From NCBI GenBank assembly GCA_021809565.1, contig JAJZKG010000002.1:1-64000 (forward strand): 64,000 bases of DNA, written 5' to 3'. The notes under the pieces were generated by a model. The model saw only the letters and a program-made list of their open reading frames with translations, was not told the origin of the DNA and made no database searches. Below, in pieces: positions 1-10,393 of this stretch; the stretch's first letter is position 1, and the number at the start of each line of letters is the position of its first letter. The stretch is from a bacterium. GTDB taxonomy: Bacteria > Patescibacteria > Dojkabacteria > JAKAPS01 > JAJZLI01. Both the position numbers and the translations under genes were made by a program.

Positions 1-2565
<2,565 letters not shown>

Positions 2566-2630
2566 TGTGTATGTAAAATTCGATTAAAGATCCACTATAT
2601 TCTATTCACTTTTAAAAGAGCATTGATATC

Positions 2631-2639
2631 TGATATAAT
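2631..2639 (+). promoter_or_regulatory. extended -10 promoter in front of 5S rRNA
   Basis: TGATATAAT is a perfect extended -10 (TGnTATAAT) and would start RNA at about 2646, the predicted 5' end of 5S rRNA. The -35 region (TTTAAA near 2611) is weak. It suggests that 5S, and perhaps the S1 gene behind it, can be transcribed without the rest of the rRNA operon. Confidence 0.5.
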
Positions 2640-2646
2640 ATTGTTA

Positions 2647-2757
2647 CCTCTTGGTGATTGAAGCGAAGCGGAACTACCTCTTCCCATACCGAACAGAGTC
2701 GTAAAACGCTTCAGCTCCGAAAATACTGTAAGGGAAGATAGGTCATTGCCAAGAGTT
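2647..2757 (+). rRNA. rrf: 5S ribosomal RNA
   Basis: About 110 nt with the conserved core CCCATACCGAACAG at 2683-2696 and closing-helix halves CTCTTGGT near 2648 and GCCAAGAG near 2748 that pair with one G-U. The closing helix is followed at once by a run of seven T (2756-2762), so helix I may double as an intrinsic terminator. It lies about 80 nt behind 23S, the normal order of an rRNA operon. Confidence 0.93.
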
Positions 2758-2766
2758 TTTTTGTAT

Positions 2767-3915
2767 ATGAAAAAAGAAGAATCTGTAAAAACAAAGTCAA
2801 AAGTATCTGTAAAAACTGACAGCTTTAGGAAGCTTTTAGAAACTAATCCAGTTGTAATAAAACCTTTAAAAAGAGGGGATATTATTGATGGGTCTATAGT
2901 GAAAATAGTTGGAGGTACTGTATTTCTAGATATTAATTATAAGGCTGAAGGTATCATATCTGGTATAGAGCTTAAATCTCCAGGTTTATCTACAAAAAAT
3001 TTAGCTGAAGGTTCAGTGCTTACAGTATATGTTTTAAATCCAGAAAATGAAAATGGGCAAGCAGAACTTTCACTAAGAAGAACTGAGGATATTAGAAAAT
3101 GGAGAAAGTTGTCAGATGCTTGGAAAAATAACGAGGTAATTGAAGTGAGTGTTGTTGATTATAATTCCGGAGGAGTGTTAGTAGACATAGATGGTTCATT
3201 ATCAGGATTTGTTCCAATATCCCAATTAGACTTCTTGAGAGTATATGATGACTCAGGAACACAAGATGTTTCTACAAAATTAAATTCTTTAATAGGTTCT
3301 AAACTTAATGTTAAAGTTATAGAGCTTGATAAACCAAAAGATAGAATAATATTATCTGAGAAGTTAGTGCTATCAAATGAAGATGTTAAATTAAGGAATG
3401 AGACAGTTAAAAATGTTAAAGTTAATGATGTTCTGGAAGGAGTTGTTACTGGAGTGACTCCATATGGATTATTTGTTACAGCACAAGGACTTGAAGGGTT
3501 AGTTCATCTTTCTGAAATATCTTGGGATAAAGTGTCTGATCCTAATGATTTTTATAAAGTTGGAGACGTAGTAAAAGTACAAATGATAGGTATGGGAGAT
3601 GATGGAAAAAGAGTGGCTTATTCAATTAAGAGACTACAGAAAGATACATGGGATAGTATAATTTCTCAATATAAAGTTGGACAAGTTGTTAAAGGTACCG
3701 TACAAAAAATAGTTGACTATGGAGTATTTGTTCGTATAGCAGATGGTGTTAATGGACTTATCCATATTTCTGAATTGTCTGATGATCAAGTATCTGATCC
3801 TTCAGAAGTAGTGAAAATTGGAGATAATATTGACCTTAAAGTTCTTTCAATTTCTCCTGTTGAGAGACACTTGGGATTGAGTTTAAAAAAAGCTAAATCC
3901 AAATCAAAAAAATAA
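2767..3915 (+). CDS. rpsA: 30S ribosomal protein S1 (four S1 domains)
   Basis: 382-residue protein made of four S1 (OB-fold) RNA-binding repeats at roughly residues 36-105, 120-195, 218-290 and 303-375. The last two have the typical GLFVTAQGLEGLVHLSEIS and GVFVRIADGVNGLIHISEL cores. S1 helps the 30S subunit bind structured mRNA; four-domain forms are common outside Proteobacteria, where six is usual. I chose the ATG at 2767: the in-frame ATG at 2746 lies inside 5S rRNA. No Shine-Dalgarno is visible, and only about ten bases separate the gene from the end of 5S, which is unusual. It could also be an S1-repeat protein of the RpsA/YhgF type, but length and repeat pattern fit S1. Confidence 0.88.
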   Translation: MKKEESVKTKSKVSVKTDSFRKLLETNPVVIKPLKRGDIIDGSIVKIVGGTVFLDINYKAEGIISGIELKSPGLSTKNLAEGSVLTVYVLNPENENGQAELSLRRTEDIRKWRKLSDAWKNNEVIEVSVVDYNSGGVLVDIDGSLSGFVPISQLDFLRVYDDSGTQDVSTKLNSLIGSKLNVKVIELDKPKDRIILSEKLVLSNEDVKLRNETVKNVKVNDVLEGVVTGVTPYGLFVTAQGLEGLVHLSEISWDKVSDPNDFYKVGDVVKVQMIGMGDDGKRVAYSIKRLQKDTWDSIISQYKVGQVVKGTVQKIVDYGVFVRIADGVNGLIHISELSDDQVSDPSEVVKIGDNIDLKVLSISPVERHLGLSLKKAKSKSKK

Positions 3916-3957
3916 AATTCTTCAGATTCAAATCATTTTCTATATAAAATTCCAATA

Positions 3958-3966
3958 TGTTATAAT
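3958..3966 (+). promoter_or_regulatory. extended -10 promoter of clpC, leaderless
   Basis: TGTTATAAT is a perfect extended -10. Its last base is seven positions before the ATG at 3973, so the expected transcription start coincides with the start codon. No convincing -35 is seen. Confidence 0.6.
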
Positions 3967-3972
3967 ATGCAT

Positions 3973-6462
3973 ATGAATGAACAAGATAATAGTCTAACAA
4001 AATTATCCAATAATGCTATTAAGGCTATAAAGTTAGCGTATGAATATGCACTAAATGTTAATGCTAAAGAATTAGATATAAAGTATTTATTTCTTGCTAT
4101 CATAAATAATAAAGAGAATATAGTTTCGAAAGCTATGGAGAATATCAACTTTAATTCTTCTATATCTTTTGAGAATATAGATGATATCCCTTTTTCAGGT
4201 AGAAAAACAAAAAAAAGGAATAATATTGATTTATCAGATGATTTTAGAGAGGTTATCACAGGAGCATACTATTTAGCAAAAAAATTTAATCATGTTTATG
4301 TTGGCACAGAGCATTTATTTTTATCTATTATGAGGCAAGAAGATAATTATTTTGTTAAGGAATTGAAAAAATATGGAATAGACTATGAATCTGCATATAA
4401 TATTATTTTTAGTTATGGTAATTATCCTCCAGGTGTTTTTTTTCAAAAAGATAATGAAAGTAATTCTTTAATCCCCATAGAAAATCAAAGGGCTGTTATT
4501 AATACAATAGCTACTAATTTAAATAAAGCTGTGCAGGAAAAAGGAGGTGCAGAAATAGTGGGGAGAGGTGAGGAAATTGATAGAATAATTCACATATTGT
4601 CAAGGAAAAATAAAAATAACCCTATTTTGATTGGTGAAGCAGGAGTAGGGAAAACATTTCTAGTAGAAGCTTTAGCTTCAAGAATTGTTAACAATAAAGT
4701 GCCAGATAACCTTAAGAATTTTGAGATATGGAGTTTAGATATATCAAAATTAATGATGTCTACAGAAATGAGGGGAGAGTTAGAAGGTAAAATCAATATG
4801 GTTATGGATGAAGTGAAATCAAGGAAAAATATTATAATTTTTATTGATGAAATACATATGATTTTTAATTCTAGTGGAAATGCTTCTAACAATGATATAG
4901 CCAATATATTAAAACCTCATTTAACAAGTGAATACCTAAGATGTATTGGTGCAACAACATTATATGAATATCAGAGATATTTTGAGGGTGATGCAGCACT
5001 GAACAGAAGATTTTTGCCTGTAAAAGTTAAAGAGTTATCTATGGATGATTCTGTTAAAGTGTTATCTGGTATCAAGAAAGATATTGAGAGTTTTCATAAT
5101 ATTAGAATAAATAAAGATGCTATACCAACATCAGTATATCTTTCTGATAGGTTTATAGTAGATAGATTTTTGCCTGACAAGGCTATAGATTTACTGGAAG
5201 AAGCTGCTACTGCTAAAAATTTAGAAGATAATAGGTATTCTAAGAAGATTTCTAATATCAGCGACAATATTAAAGCTATTCAAGAAAAAAAAGAGAAATA
5301 TCTAGAGGAGCAAAAGTATCTTCAATCTATGTATTTAAGAGAAAAGGAAAGAATATTAAATCAAGAGATGGTTAATATAAAGAATAATGATCTTTTTTAT
5401 GGAAGAGAGGTAATGCCTGAAGATATAGTAAAGGTGGTTTCGAAATGGACAGATATCCCAGTCTATAATATATCTAATAGTAATCTTTCACAGATGAAGT
5501 CTATAAATAGAGAAATAAGAAAGGAGATTATAGGTCAAGATAATGCAGTTATCAGGGTAGTAGATATATTAAAAAGTGCGAGAGCAGGATTTAGGGATGA
5601 AAAAAGACCACTAGGTATATTTCTATTTTTGGGTCCTACCGGTGTTGGTAAAACAGAATTAGCAAAGCAAGTGGCGATTAAATATATGGGAAGTTCTAAA
5701 TCACTTATACAGCTAGATATGTCAGAGTATATGGAGGCTCATAGTGTGTCAAAGTTTATCGGTTCTCCTCCTGGGTATGTTGGTTATCAAGAGGGAGGAA
5801 GGCTTACTGAATCTGTAAAGAACAAACCTTATTCAGTAGTACTATTTGATGAGATTGAAAAAGCCCATCCTGATGTTTTAAATATATTACTTCAGGTTAT
5901 GGAAGAAGGACATTTAACTGATAGTAGGGGTCGTTTTGTAAATTTCAAAAATACTATTATAATACTTACATCGAATATTGGATCTGATTTAATTGAGAAT
6001 AGTAATATTCTTGGATTTGATGTAGATATAGATATTGAAGAAGAGATGGCTGTTATTGATGAATATGAAAAAATGGAGTCTCAAGCATTAATGAAATTGA
6101 AGGAATATTTGTTGCCTGAGTTCCTAAATAGAATAGATGACGTTATTATATTTAGGTCATTAAGTAAAAAGGATGCTTTAAAAATAGTTAGAAAGTTGGC
6201 TTATGAGTCTAAAAATAAGTTGGCAAAAATGAATATAGATATAGAGTATTCAGAAAATTTCTTGAAATACATTGCAGAAAAGGGTTTTAGTGAAGAATTT
6301 GGTGTAAGACAATTAAAAAGGATATTTAACAAGCATACGGAAACAACTCTGGCTAGCTATTTTATGGACACTAATGTAAATAATGAGAATCAATTCCAAA
6401 ATAAACAACTAATCATGGATTATGATTCAAACAGCAAAGTTGTATTAATAAATAACAAATAA
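3973..6462 (+). CDS. clpC: ATP-dependent Clp protease ATP-binding subunit ClpC-like
   Basis: 829-residue Hsp100 unfoldase with a Clp-N double repeat (about 1-145), AAA+ domain D1 (Walker A GEAGVGKT at about 221, Walker [10 protein letters not shown] at about 288), a short coiled-coil middle region (about 415-470) and D2 (Walker A GPTGVGKT at about 554, Walker [12 protein letters not shown] at about 621). It would unfold substrates for ClpP, which is not in this window. The middle region resembles ClpC rather than ClpB, which has a much longer one. I place the start at 3973, not at the in-frame ATG at 3967, because the latter directly abuts the -10 box. ClpA/ClpE-type naming is possible. Confidence 0.9.
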   Translation: MNEQDNSLTKLSNNAIKAIKLAYEYALNVNAKELDIKYLFLAIINNKENIVSKAMENINFNSSISFENIDDIPFSGRKTKKRNNIDLSDDFREVITGAYYLAKKFNHVYVGTEHLFLSIMRQEDNYFVKELKKYGIDYESAYNIIFSYGNYPPGVFFQKDNESNSLIPIENQRAVINTIATNLNKAVQEKGGAEIVGRGEEIDRIIHILSRKNKNNPILIGEAGVGKTFLVEALASRIVNNKVPDNLKNFEIWSLDISKLMMSTEMRGELEGKINMVMDEVKSRKNIIIFIDEIHMIFNSSGNASNNDIANILKPHLTSEYLRCIGATTLYEYQRYFEGDAALNRRFLPVKVKELSMDDSVKVLSGIKKDIESFHNIRINKDAIPTSVYLSDRFIVDRFLPDKAIDLLEEAATAKNLEDNRYSKKISNISDNIKAIQEKKEKYLEEQKYLQSMYLREKERILNQEMVNIKNNDLFYGREVMPEDIVKVVSKWTDIPVYNISNSNLSQMKSINREIRKEIIGQDNAVIRVVDILKSARAGFRDEKRPLGIFLFLGPTGVGKTELAKQVAIKYMGSSKSLIQLDMSEYMEAHSVSKFIGSPPGYVGYQEGGRLTESVKNKPYSVVLFDEIEKAHPDVLNILLQVMEEGHLTDSRGRFVNFKNTIIILTSNIGSDLIENSNILGFDVDIDIEEEMAVIDEYEKMESQALMKLKEYLLPEFLNRIDDVIIFRSLSKKDALKIVRKLAYESKNKLAKMNIDIEYSENFLKYIAEKGFSEEFGVRQLKRIFNKHTETTLASYFMDTNVNNENQFQNKQLIMDYDSNSKVVLINNK

Positions 6463-6464
6463 AC

Positions 6465-6506
6465 AACTTATCCACATAAAATTTTACCCAAATAACTTAT
6501 CCACAT
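6465..6506 (+). other. two direct DnaA boxes, candidate replication origin or DnaA-binding site
   Basis: The perfect DnaA box TTATCCACA occurs at 6468-6476 and 6497-6505, inside a 13-bp direct repeat AACTTATCCACAT with 29-bp spacing. The flank at 6510-6535 is very AT-rich. I saw no other perfect box in the window. dnaA and dnaN are not adjacent, so this could be an origin, a titration site or a regulatory site; the sequence alone does not decide. Confidence 0.5.
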
Positions 6507-6570
6507 TTTAACATAAATGTTGTTTTTATAATATATTTCCGTACCGTATTCCCATTTTTAGATTATAGGC

Positions 6571-6599
6571 TTGACAAAAAAAAGATTATGGGATACAAT
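6571..6599 (+). promoter_or_regulatory. strong sigma-70-type promoter of the ncRNA
   Basis: TTGACA at 6571-6576, a 17-bp spacer and TACAAT at 6594-6599 predict a start near 6606. The same -35/spacer/-10 combination occurs in front of the repeat helicase and of brnT. Confidence 0.75.
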
Positions 6600-6605
6600 A
6601 ATCTT

Positions 6606-6733
6606 GTTCTTTAAAATTAGTTTTAATAATAAATGTACTTCCCTGGGTCTGGTTAGTAAAAGAAGCTTTGCTGGTCCCATGGAAGTACATTTATTATTGG
6701 GATCGGTGGGGGGCAGTACCGATCCCTTTTTTT
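6606..6733 (+). ncRNA. unassigned structured small RNA with own promoter and terminator
   Basis: The predicted 128-nt transcript has a short 5' tail, a long hairpin and an intrinsic terminator. The basal stem is a perfect 18-bp inverted repeat, 6625-6642 with 6681-6698. The apical part (6643-6680) can form TGGG/CCCA and AGTAAA/TTTGCT helices around an asymmetric internal loop and an AGAAGC hairpin loop. I found no SRP RNA tetraloop motif, no tmRNA or RNase P core, and no clear 6S bubble. A reading frame crosses the region but looks accidental. It sits between clpC and the separate rplJ promoter, so it is probably not part of the L10 leader. Function unknown. Confidence 0.6.
6699..6733 (+). 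terminator. intrinsic terminator of the ncRNA
   Basis: Perfect 9-bp stem GGGATCGGT (6699-6707) with ACCGATCCC (6718-6726), a G-rich 10-nt loop, then seven T. This is the strongest terminator in the window. Confidence 0.9.
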
Positions 6734-6766
6734 GTCCTAACTGTTTTTCATATTTTAAATTTCAAT

Positions 6767-6795
6767 TTGACTTGCAATCATAATTACTCTATAAT
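6767..6795 (+). promoter_or_regulatory. promoter of rplJ-rplL
   Basis: TTGACT at 6767-6772, 17-bp spacer, TATAAT at 6790-6795; start expected near 6802, giving a leader of about 145 nt before rplJ. Confidence 0.75.
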
Positions 6796-6801
6796 CTTAG
6801 A

Positions 6802-6922
6802 TACTCAAAAGAGGTCAAAGACAATAGGATTTATTCAGATATTCTGATTAAATTAAAAAATCTCCTATTTAGACTTTTACAAGGTTTATTCGTCTTATTG
6901 GCTTCCTTTTGGAAGCTTTTTT
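6802..6922 (+). promoter_or_regulatory. L10 (rplJ) leader with attenuator
   Basis: The leader contains GACAATAGG at 6820-6828 and CCTATTTAGAC at 6864-6874, which pair as in the known L10-leader kink-turn element (family consensus GACAGYAGG with CCUGCCGAGG, quoted from memory). It ends in an intrinsic terminator, GCTTCC (6901-6906), TTTT, GGAAGC (6911-6916) and six T. By family knowledge, L10 with L7/L12 binds the leader and favours termination, giving feedback control. Confidence 0.75.
6901..6922 (+). terminator. attenuator terminator ahead of rplJ
   Basis: Six-base stem GCTTCC/GGAAGC with a TTTT loop followed by six T, 25 bases before the rplJ ATG. It lies within the leader, so it is expected to act as a conditional terminator. 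Confidence 0.8.
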
Positions 6923-6946
6923 AATATTTATAATTTTTTTATTAAT

Positions 6947-7477
6947 ATGGCAATAAGGAAAGACAAGAAAAAGATAATAATAGATAACTATATTAATTAT
7001 ATAGATTCTAGTGAGTCATTATTTTTTATAAATACTCAAGGTTTAGATATAAAGACAATTAGAGTTCTAAAAGAAGAATTAAGTGCAAATAATGCAAAAT
7101 ATATACTTATAAAAAACACATTATTTAGGAAAGCCTTAAAAGATTCTACTCGGTATATAGAAGCTATTGATAAAGAACTGTTTGGATATAATGCTTTAGT
7201 GTTTTCTGAATCTGATTCAAATGTTGTTGCAAAAAAAATATTGGATTTTGGTTCTAAAAATGATGTTGAAATCAAATTTGGTAGCCTTTATGGATCTTTC
7301 CTTTCCAAGGATCATGTAGTCAAGCTAAGTAAAGTTCCTTCAAAAGAACAGAGTATTGTTAATATGATATATATTATTAATGGAGGTCTTCAAAGATTAC
7401 ATTTTGTTTTAAACTATAACATTCAAGTGCTTATAAATACTATTAATATTGTAAAAGAATCAAAGGAGGTGAAATAA
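6947..7477 (+). CDS. rplJ: 50S ribosomal protein L10
   Basis: 176-residue L10, stalk base protein that carries L7/L12 dimers. The N-terminal part has the family pattern (TQGLDIKTIRVLKEELSANN, IKNTLFRKAL), and the C-terminal helix that binds L12 follows. It is first in a two-gene operon with rplL four bases downstream, and is preceded by an L10-type attenuated leader. In many bacteria this pair sits between rplKA and rpoBC; here both neighbours are elsewhere in the window, so the cluster has been split. Confidence 0.93.
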   Translation: MAIRKDKKKIIIDNYINYIDSSESLFFINTQGLDIKTIRVLKEELSANNAKYILIKNTLFRKALKDSTRYIEAIDKELFGYNALVFSESDSNVVAKKILDFGSKNDVEIKFGSLYGSFLSKDHVVKLSKVPSKEQSIVNMIYIINGGLQRLHFVLNYNIQVLINTINIVKESKEVK

Positions 7478-7481
7478 TCAT

Positions 7482-7883
7482 ATGGATGATAAAAAAATGA
7501 ATTCTATTGTAGAAAGTATAGAAAAAATGAATGTATTGGAAGTTTCTCAGTTGGTAAAGATTTTAGAGGAGAAATTTGGAGTACAAGCATCAGGTGTTAT
7601 GCCTATGGGTAATATGATGCCAGCTAATCAGGCTACAGAATCTAATACTGAAGGTGAAAAAGAAGAAAAAACTTCTTTTGATCTTGTGTTACAGTCAACC
7701 GGAGATAAAAAGATCGAAGTTATTAAAGCTTTAAGGGTTATTAGTCCTGAACTTGGTCTAACTGAAGCAAAAGCTATTGCTGAGTCAGCACCTAAGACTA
7801 TTAAGGAATCTATATCCAAAGAAGATGCTGATGAGATGAAAAAGTCTCTTGAGGCTGCTGGAGCAACTGTTGAACTTAAATAA
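7482..7883 (+). CDS. rplL: 50S ribosomal protein L7/L12
   Basis: 133-residue stalk protein with an N-terminal dimerisation helix region (about 1-35), a flexible hinge rich in N, T, G and E (about 45-65), and the globular C-terminal domain containing EKTSFDLVLQ and KIEVIKALRVISPELGLTEAKAI that recruits translational GTPases. A consensus Shine-Dalgarno, AGGAGGTGA, lies just before the ATG, in the last codons of rplJ, fitting the high copy number of L12. An intrinsic terminator follows. Confidence 0.95.
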   Translation: MDDKKMNSIVESIEKMNVLEVSQLVKILEEKFGVQASGVMPMGNMMPANQATESNTEGEKEEKTSFDLVLQSTGDKKIEVIKALRVISPELGLTEAKAIAESAPKTIKESISKEDADEMKKSLEAAGATVELK

Positions 7884-7917
7884 AATAATATTTTAATTTA
7901 ATCTAGACAAATACTAA

Positions 7918-7941
7918 GGGAGGGGTAAACCCTCTCCTTTT
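7918..7941 (+). terminator. terminator between rplL and the convergent ligase-like gene
   Basis: GGGAGGG (7918-7924) pairs with CCCTCTC (7930-7936) with one G-U, and is followed by T4. It overlaps the stop codon of the minus-strand gene ending at 7940. Confidence 0.6.
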
Positions 7942-9292
7942 AGTTATTATTGAGAATTGATTTTTTTGTAGCCTTTTCCAATATTGCCAGAAATGTTCCC
8001 ATTACTATCCAATTAAAGAATAGGTCAAAATAAGAATGGAACAAATTAGCTATGAGTAGTGCCAACAATCCAGATATAAATGCACTTACTATAATAAAAT
8101 CAATGTCTCTTTTGTTATTAATAATCACCTTCAATTTTTTCCAAAAAATACTGAAATAAACTACAAGGAAATATATATAACTTAAAAATCCCACAATACC
8201 TATCTCTGAAAGCCATAATGTAAATAGTGGAGGTGTATCTATGTTATTATAATAAAATGGTATAAATGGTTTTATGTATAATCCGAAATAGTATGTAAAA
8301 GTTCCTAATCCTGTTCCAAATATTGGGAATTTTTTAAATATACTAATGCTTGATTGCAAAAGTAATATATGAGTATCAAAAGAATATTTTTGTGCAGAGT
8401 ATACATATGGGAAGACTATTATACTAGATACTACTACTATTATAAAATATATTGATAGAGTATACAAAATATATTTATTCCTGTAGGTTTTGTAATAGTA
8501 TAGTAGTAATAGAAAGAATGCTATCGCTATACCTATAAATGAACTTTTAGAGAAAGTTGTTATGAAGAAGAAAAATATTACTAAAGATAGTAAATTTAAT
8601 ACTAGTAACCATTTTTTGGCTTTTAAACCTAAATTTTTGCGATTTAGAAAATACAGTATTAATAATATAGGAAGGAATATTGCAATAAAACCTGCGGTGG
8701 TATTGACATCATTAAATGTAGAATCTGGTCTTAAAATACTAAATTGACCTATATGTAATATAAATGTACTTGGATTTATAGTTGTTGAATGAAGTATATT
8801 ATGTAGATTTAGGCTATCAACTTTGTAGAACAAATATCCTAAAAATTGTAATATACCATAGAAAGATACTAAAAAAGCAGTGATAAAAAAAGTTATTATT
8901 ATAGTGAAAGTATTTTTATAATAGAGTGTATACATATAACATATTAAAAATAATAATATTGATAATACAATATAAATTGTTGATTTGAAGGACAAAAATT
9001 TATTTATAGAAAAAAAATCACTTATTAATATTGTTACTGGAATAGCTATTAATCCTATCTTTAAATATTTATTCATTGTTTTAGCATACTTAAATATATT
9101 ATGATAATTAATCCATATTGACATTATAATTACTGGGAAAAACATAACTATTGGATCTAACGTAAATCCTATATAAGAATTAAACCTTTCAAGGGGCATA
9201 AGTAATATTAAAATTGGGACTAGTAACTTAGGGTAGTTTAAAGCTATGAATCCAATTATTAAATATGTAATTATTATACCTATAATGATCAT
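7940..9292 (-). CDS. O-antigen ligase / Wzy-like polysaccharide membrane protein
   Basis: 450-residue, very hydrophobic protein with about ten or more membrane segments. Features seen in the WaaL/Wzy_C family are RPDSTFNDVNTTAGF in the middle, FSKSSFIG, and PIFGTGLGTF followed by WLSEIGIVGF in the large loop region. Members polymerise or transfer glycans onto lipid or protein carriers at the outer face of the membrane. It begins one base after the stop of the MreB-like gene upstream, so the two form an operon. That may link envelope glycan assembly to a cytoskeletal partner; this is inference. The exact substrate cannot be told. Confidence 0.75.
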   Translation of the reverse strand: MIIIGIIITYLIIGFIALNYPKLLVPILILLMPLERFNSYIGFTLDPIVMFFPVIIMSIWINYHNIFKYAKTMNKYLKIGLIAIPVTILISDFFSINKFLSFKSTIYIVLSILLFLICYMYTLYYKNTFTIIITFFITAFLVSFYGILQFLGYLFYKVDSLNLHNILHSTTINPSTFILHIGQFSILRPDSTFNDVNTTAGFIAIFLPILLILYFLNRKNLGLKAKKWLLVLNLLSLVIFFFFITTFSKSSFIGIAIAFFLLLLYYYKTYRNKYILYTLSIYFIIVVVSSIIVFPYVYSAQKYSFDTHILLLQSSISIFKKFPIFGTGLGTFTYYFGLYIKPFIPFYYNNIDTPPLFTLWLSEIGIVGFLSYIYFLVVYFSIFWKKLKVIINNKRDIDFIIVSAFISGLLALLIANLFHSYFDLFFNWIVMGTFLAILEKATKKSILNNN

Positions 9293-9293
9293 A

Positions 9294-10304
9294 TTAATTT
9301 GGGTTTCTTATATTTTTTGATAATATATCTATATATTTTATTGATTCGGCAGCTCCTTTTGCAGCAGTAAGCATTGGTTCATCTGATATATATGTTGGTA
9401 TACCTATTGCTCTGGTTAAAAGTGTGTCTATATTCCTTAATAAAGCAGTTCCTCCACTTAATAATATACCCCTATCAATGATATCTGAAGACAACTCTGG
9501 GGGTGTTTTTTCTAAAACATATCTTGTTGATTGAATTATTAAATTGAGTGGATTTTTTATAGCCTCAACAATCCTATTAGTGTCTATGTTTATCGATCTT
9601 GGCATTCCAGTTATTGCATCTCTTCCTTTTACTTCTGCTTCTAAAGGTACTTTAAGTGGTAGAGCAGAACCTATATCAATTTTTATTTTTTCTGCCATCT
9701 GATCACCTATTACTAAACCTTCTTGTCTTTTTAAATGGTTGATTATAGCATCGTTGATTGAGTCACCACCAACTCTTATGGAATCAGAAACAACAATACC
9801 ATTCAAGGAAATTACTGCTAGTTCAGCAGTACCACCCCCTATATTGATAACCATATTTCCAGAAGATGTTCCTATTGGTAAGTTAGCTCCTATTGCAGTT
9901 AATAATGCTTCTGGTACCAAATAAGCTTTCTTTATTCCAGAATTAATTATTGCTTCATAAATAGCCCTTTTTTCTACTGAGGTTAGTCCTGAAGATATAT
10001 TGGCAACTACTTGTGATCCAAAGAAAATATTTGATTTTCCGACTTTAGAAAAGAAATATTTGATCATAGATTCAGATATTTTATAATTAGCTATAGCCCC
10101 AGAACGTATAGGTTTCTTAGAAATAATGCCTTCAGGTGTTTTTCCAAGCATTTCTTTTGCTTCAACTCCTACAGATAATATCGATTTATTATCTACTGAT
10201 ATTGCTACTACTGAGGGTTCATTAAGTAGAATCCCTTTGTTTGTAGATGATATTAAAGAATTTGAAGTCCCAAAGTCTAGTCCAAATTTATTATTACTAA
10301 ACAT
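9294..10304 (-). CDS. second MreB/Mbl-like actin homologue
   Basis: 336-residue bacterial actin. The phosphate-1 motif is FGLDFGTSNS near residue 7, phosphate-2 is VINIGGGTAELAVISL near 155, and GILLSGGTALL lies near 283. Compared with the canonical MreB at 19838, the phosphate-2 Asp is Asn (INIGGGT instead of VDIGGGT) and the PEALL stretch replaces EEPMA, so nucleotide hydrolysis may be altered. It is not linked to mreC/mreD but to a ligase-like membrane protein. It is best read as an MreB paralogue with a separate role; a plain duplicate is possible. Confidence 0.82.
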   Translation of the reverse strand: MFSNNKFGLDFGTSNSLISSTNKGILLNEPSVVAISVDNKSILSVGVEAKEMLGKTPEGIISKKPIRSGAIANYKISESMIKYFFSKVGKSNIFFGSQVVANISSGLTSVEKRAIYEAIINSGIKKAYLVPEALLTAIGANLPIGTSSGNMVINIGGGTAELAVISLNGIVVSDSIRVGGDSINDAIINHLKRQEGLVIGDQMAEKIKIDIGSALPLKVPLEAEVKGRDAITGMPRSINIDTNRIVEAIKNPLNLIIQSTRYVLEKTPPELSSDIIDRGILLSGGTALLRNIDTLLTRAIGIPTYISDEPMLTAAKGAAESIKYIDILSKNIRNPN

Positions 10305-10337
10305 AATGCTATCTGAATAAATAAAGTGTATTAATTG

Positions 10338-10379
10338 TGTTATAATTCTAACATACTTGTTATGTTATTTAAATATAAT
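10338..10379 (+). promoter_or_regulatory. promoter region of the PEGA gene
   Basis: TGTTATAAT at 10338-10346 is a perfect extended -10, and a second TATAAT lies at 10374-10379, 15 bases before the ATG at 10394. Which one is used is not clear. Confidence 0.4.
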
Positions 10380-10393
10380 CATATTCACTAATA

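Noticed and set aside
6606..6733. SRP (4.5S) RNA or 6S RNA
   Set aside because: The SRP tetraloop/asymmetric loop motif is missing, and the small asymmetric internal loop does not resemble the large 6S bubble.
6571..6783. 70-codon reading frame over the ncRNA and its terminator
   Set aside because: It starts with codons overlapping the -35 box and reads through two perfect hairpins; composition is unlike a protein, and the RNA structure explains the sequence.
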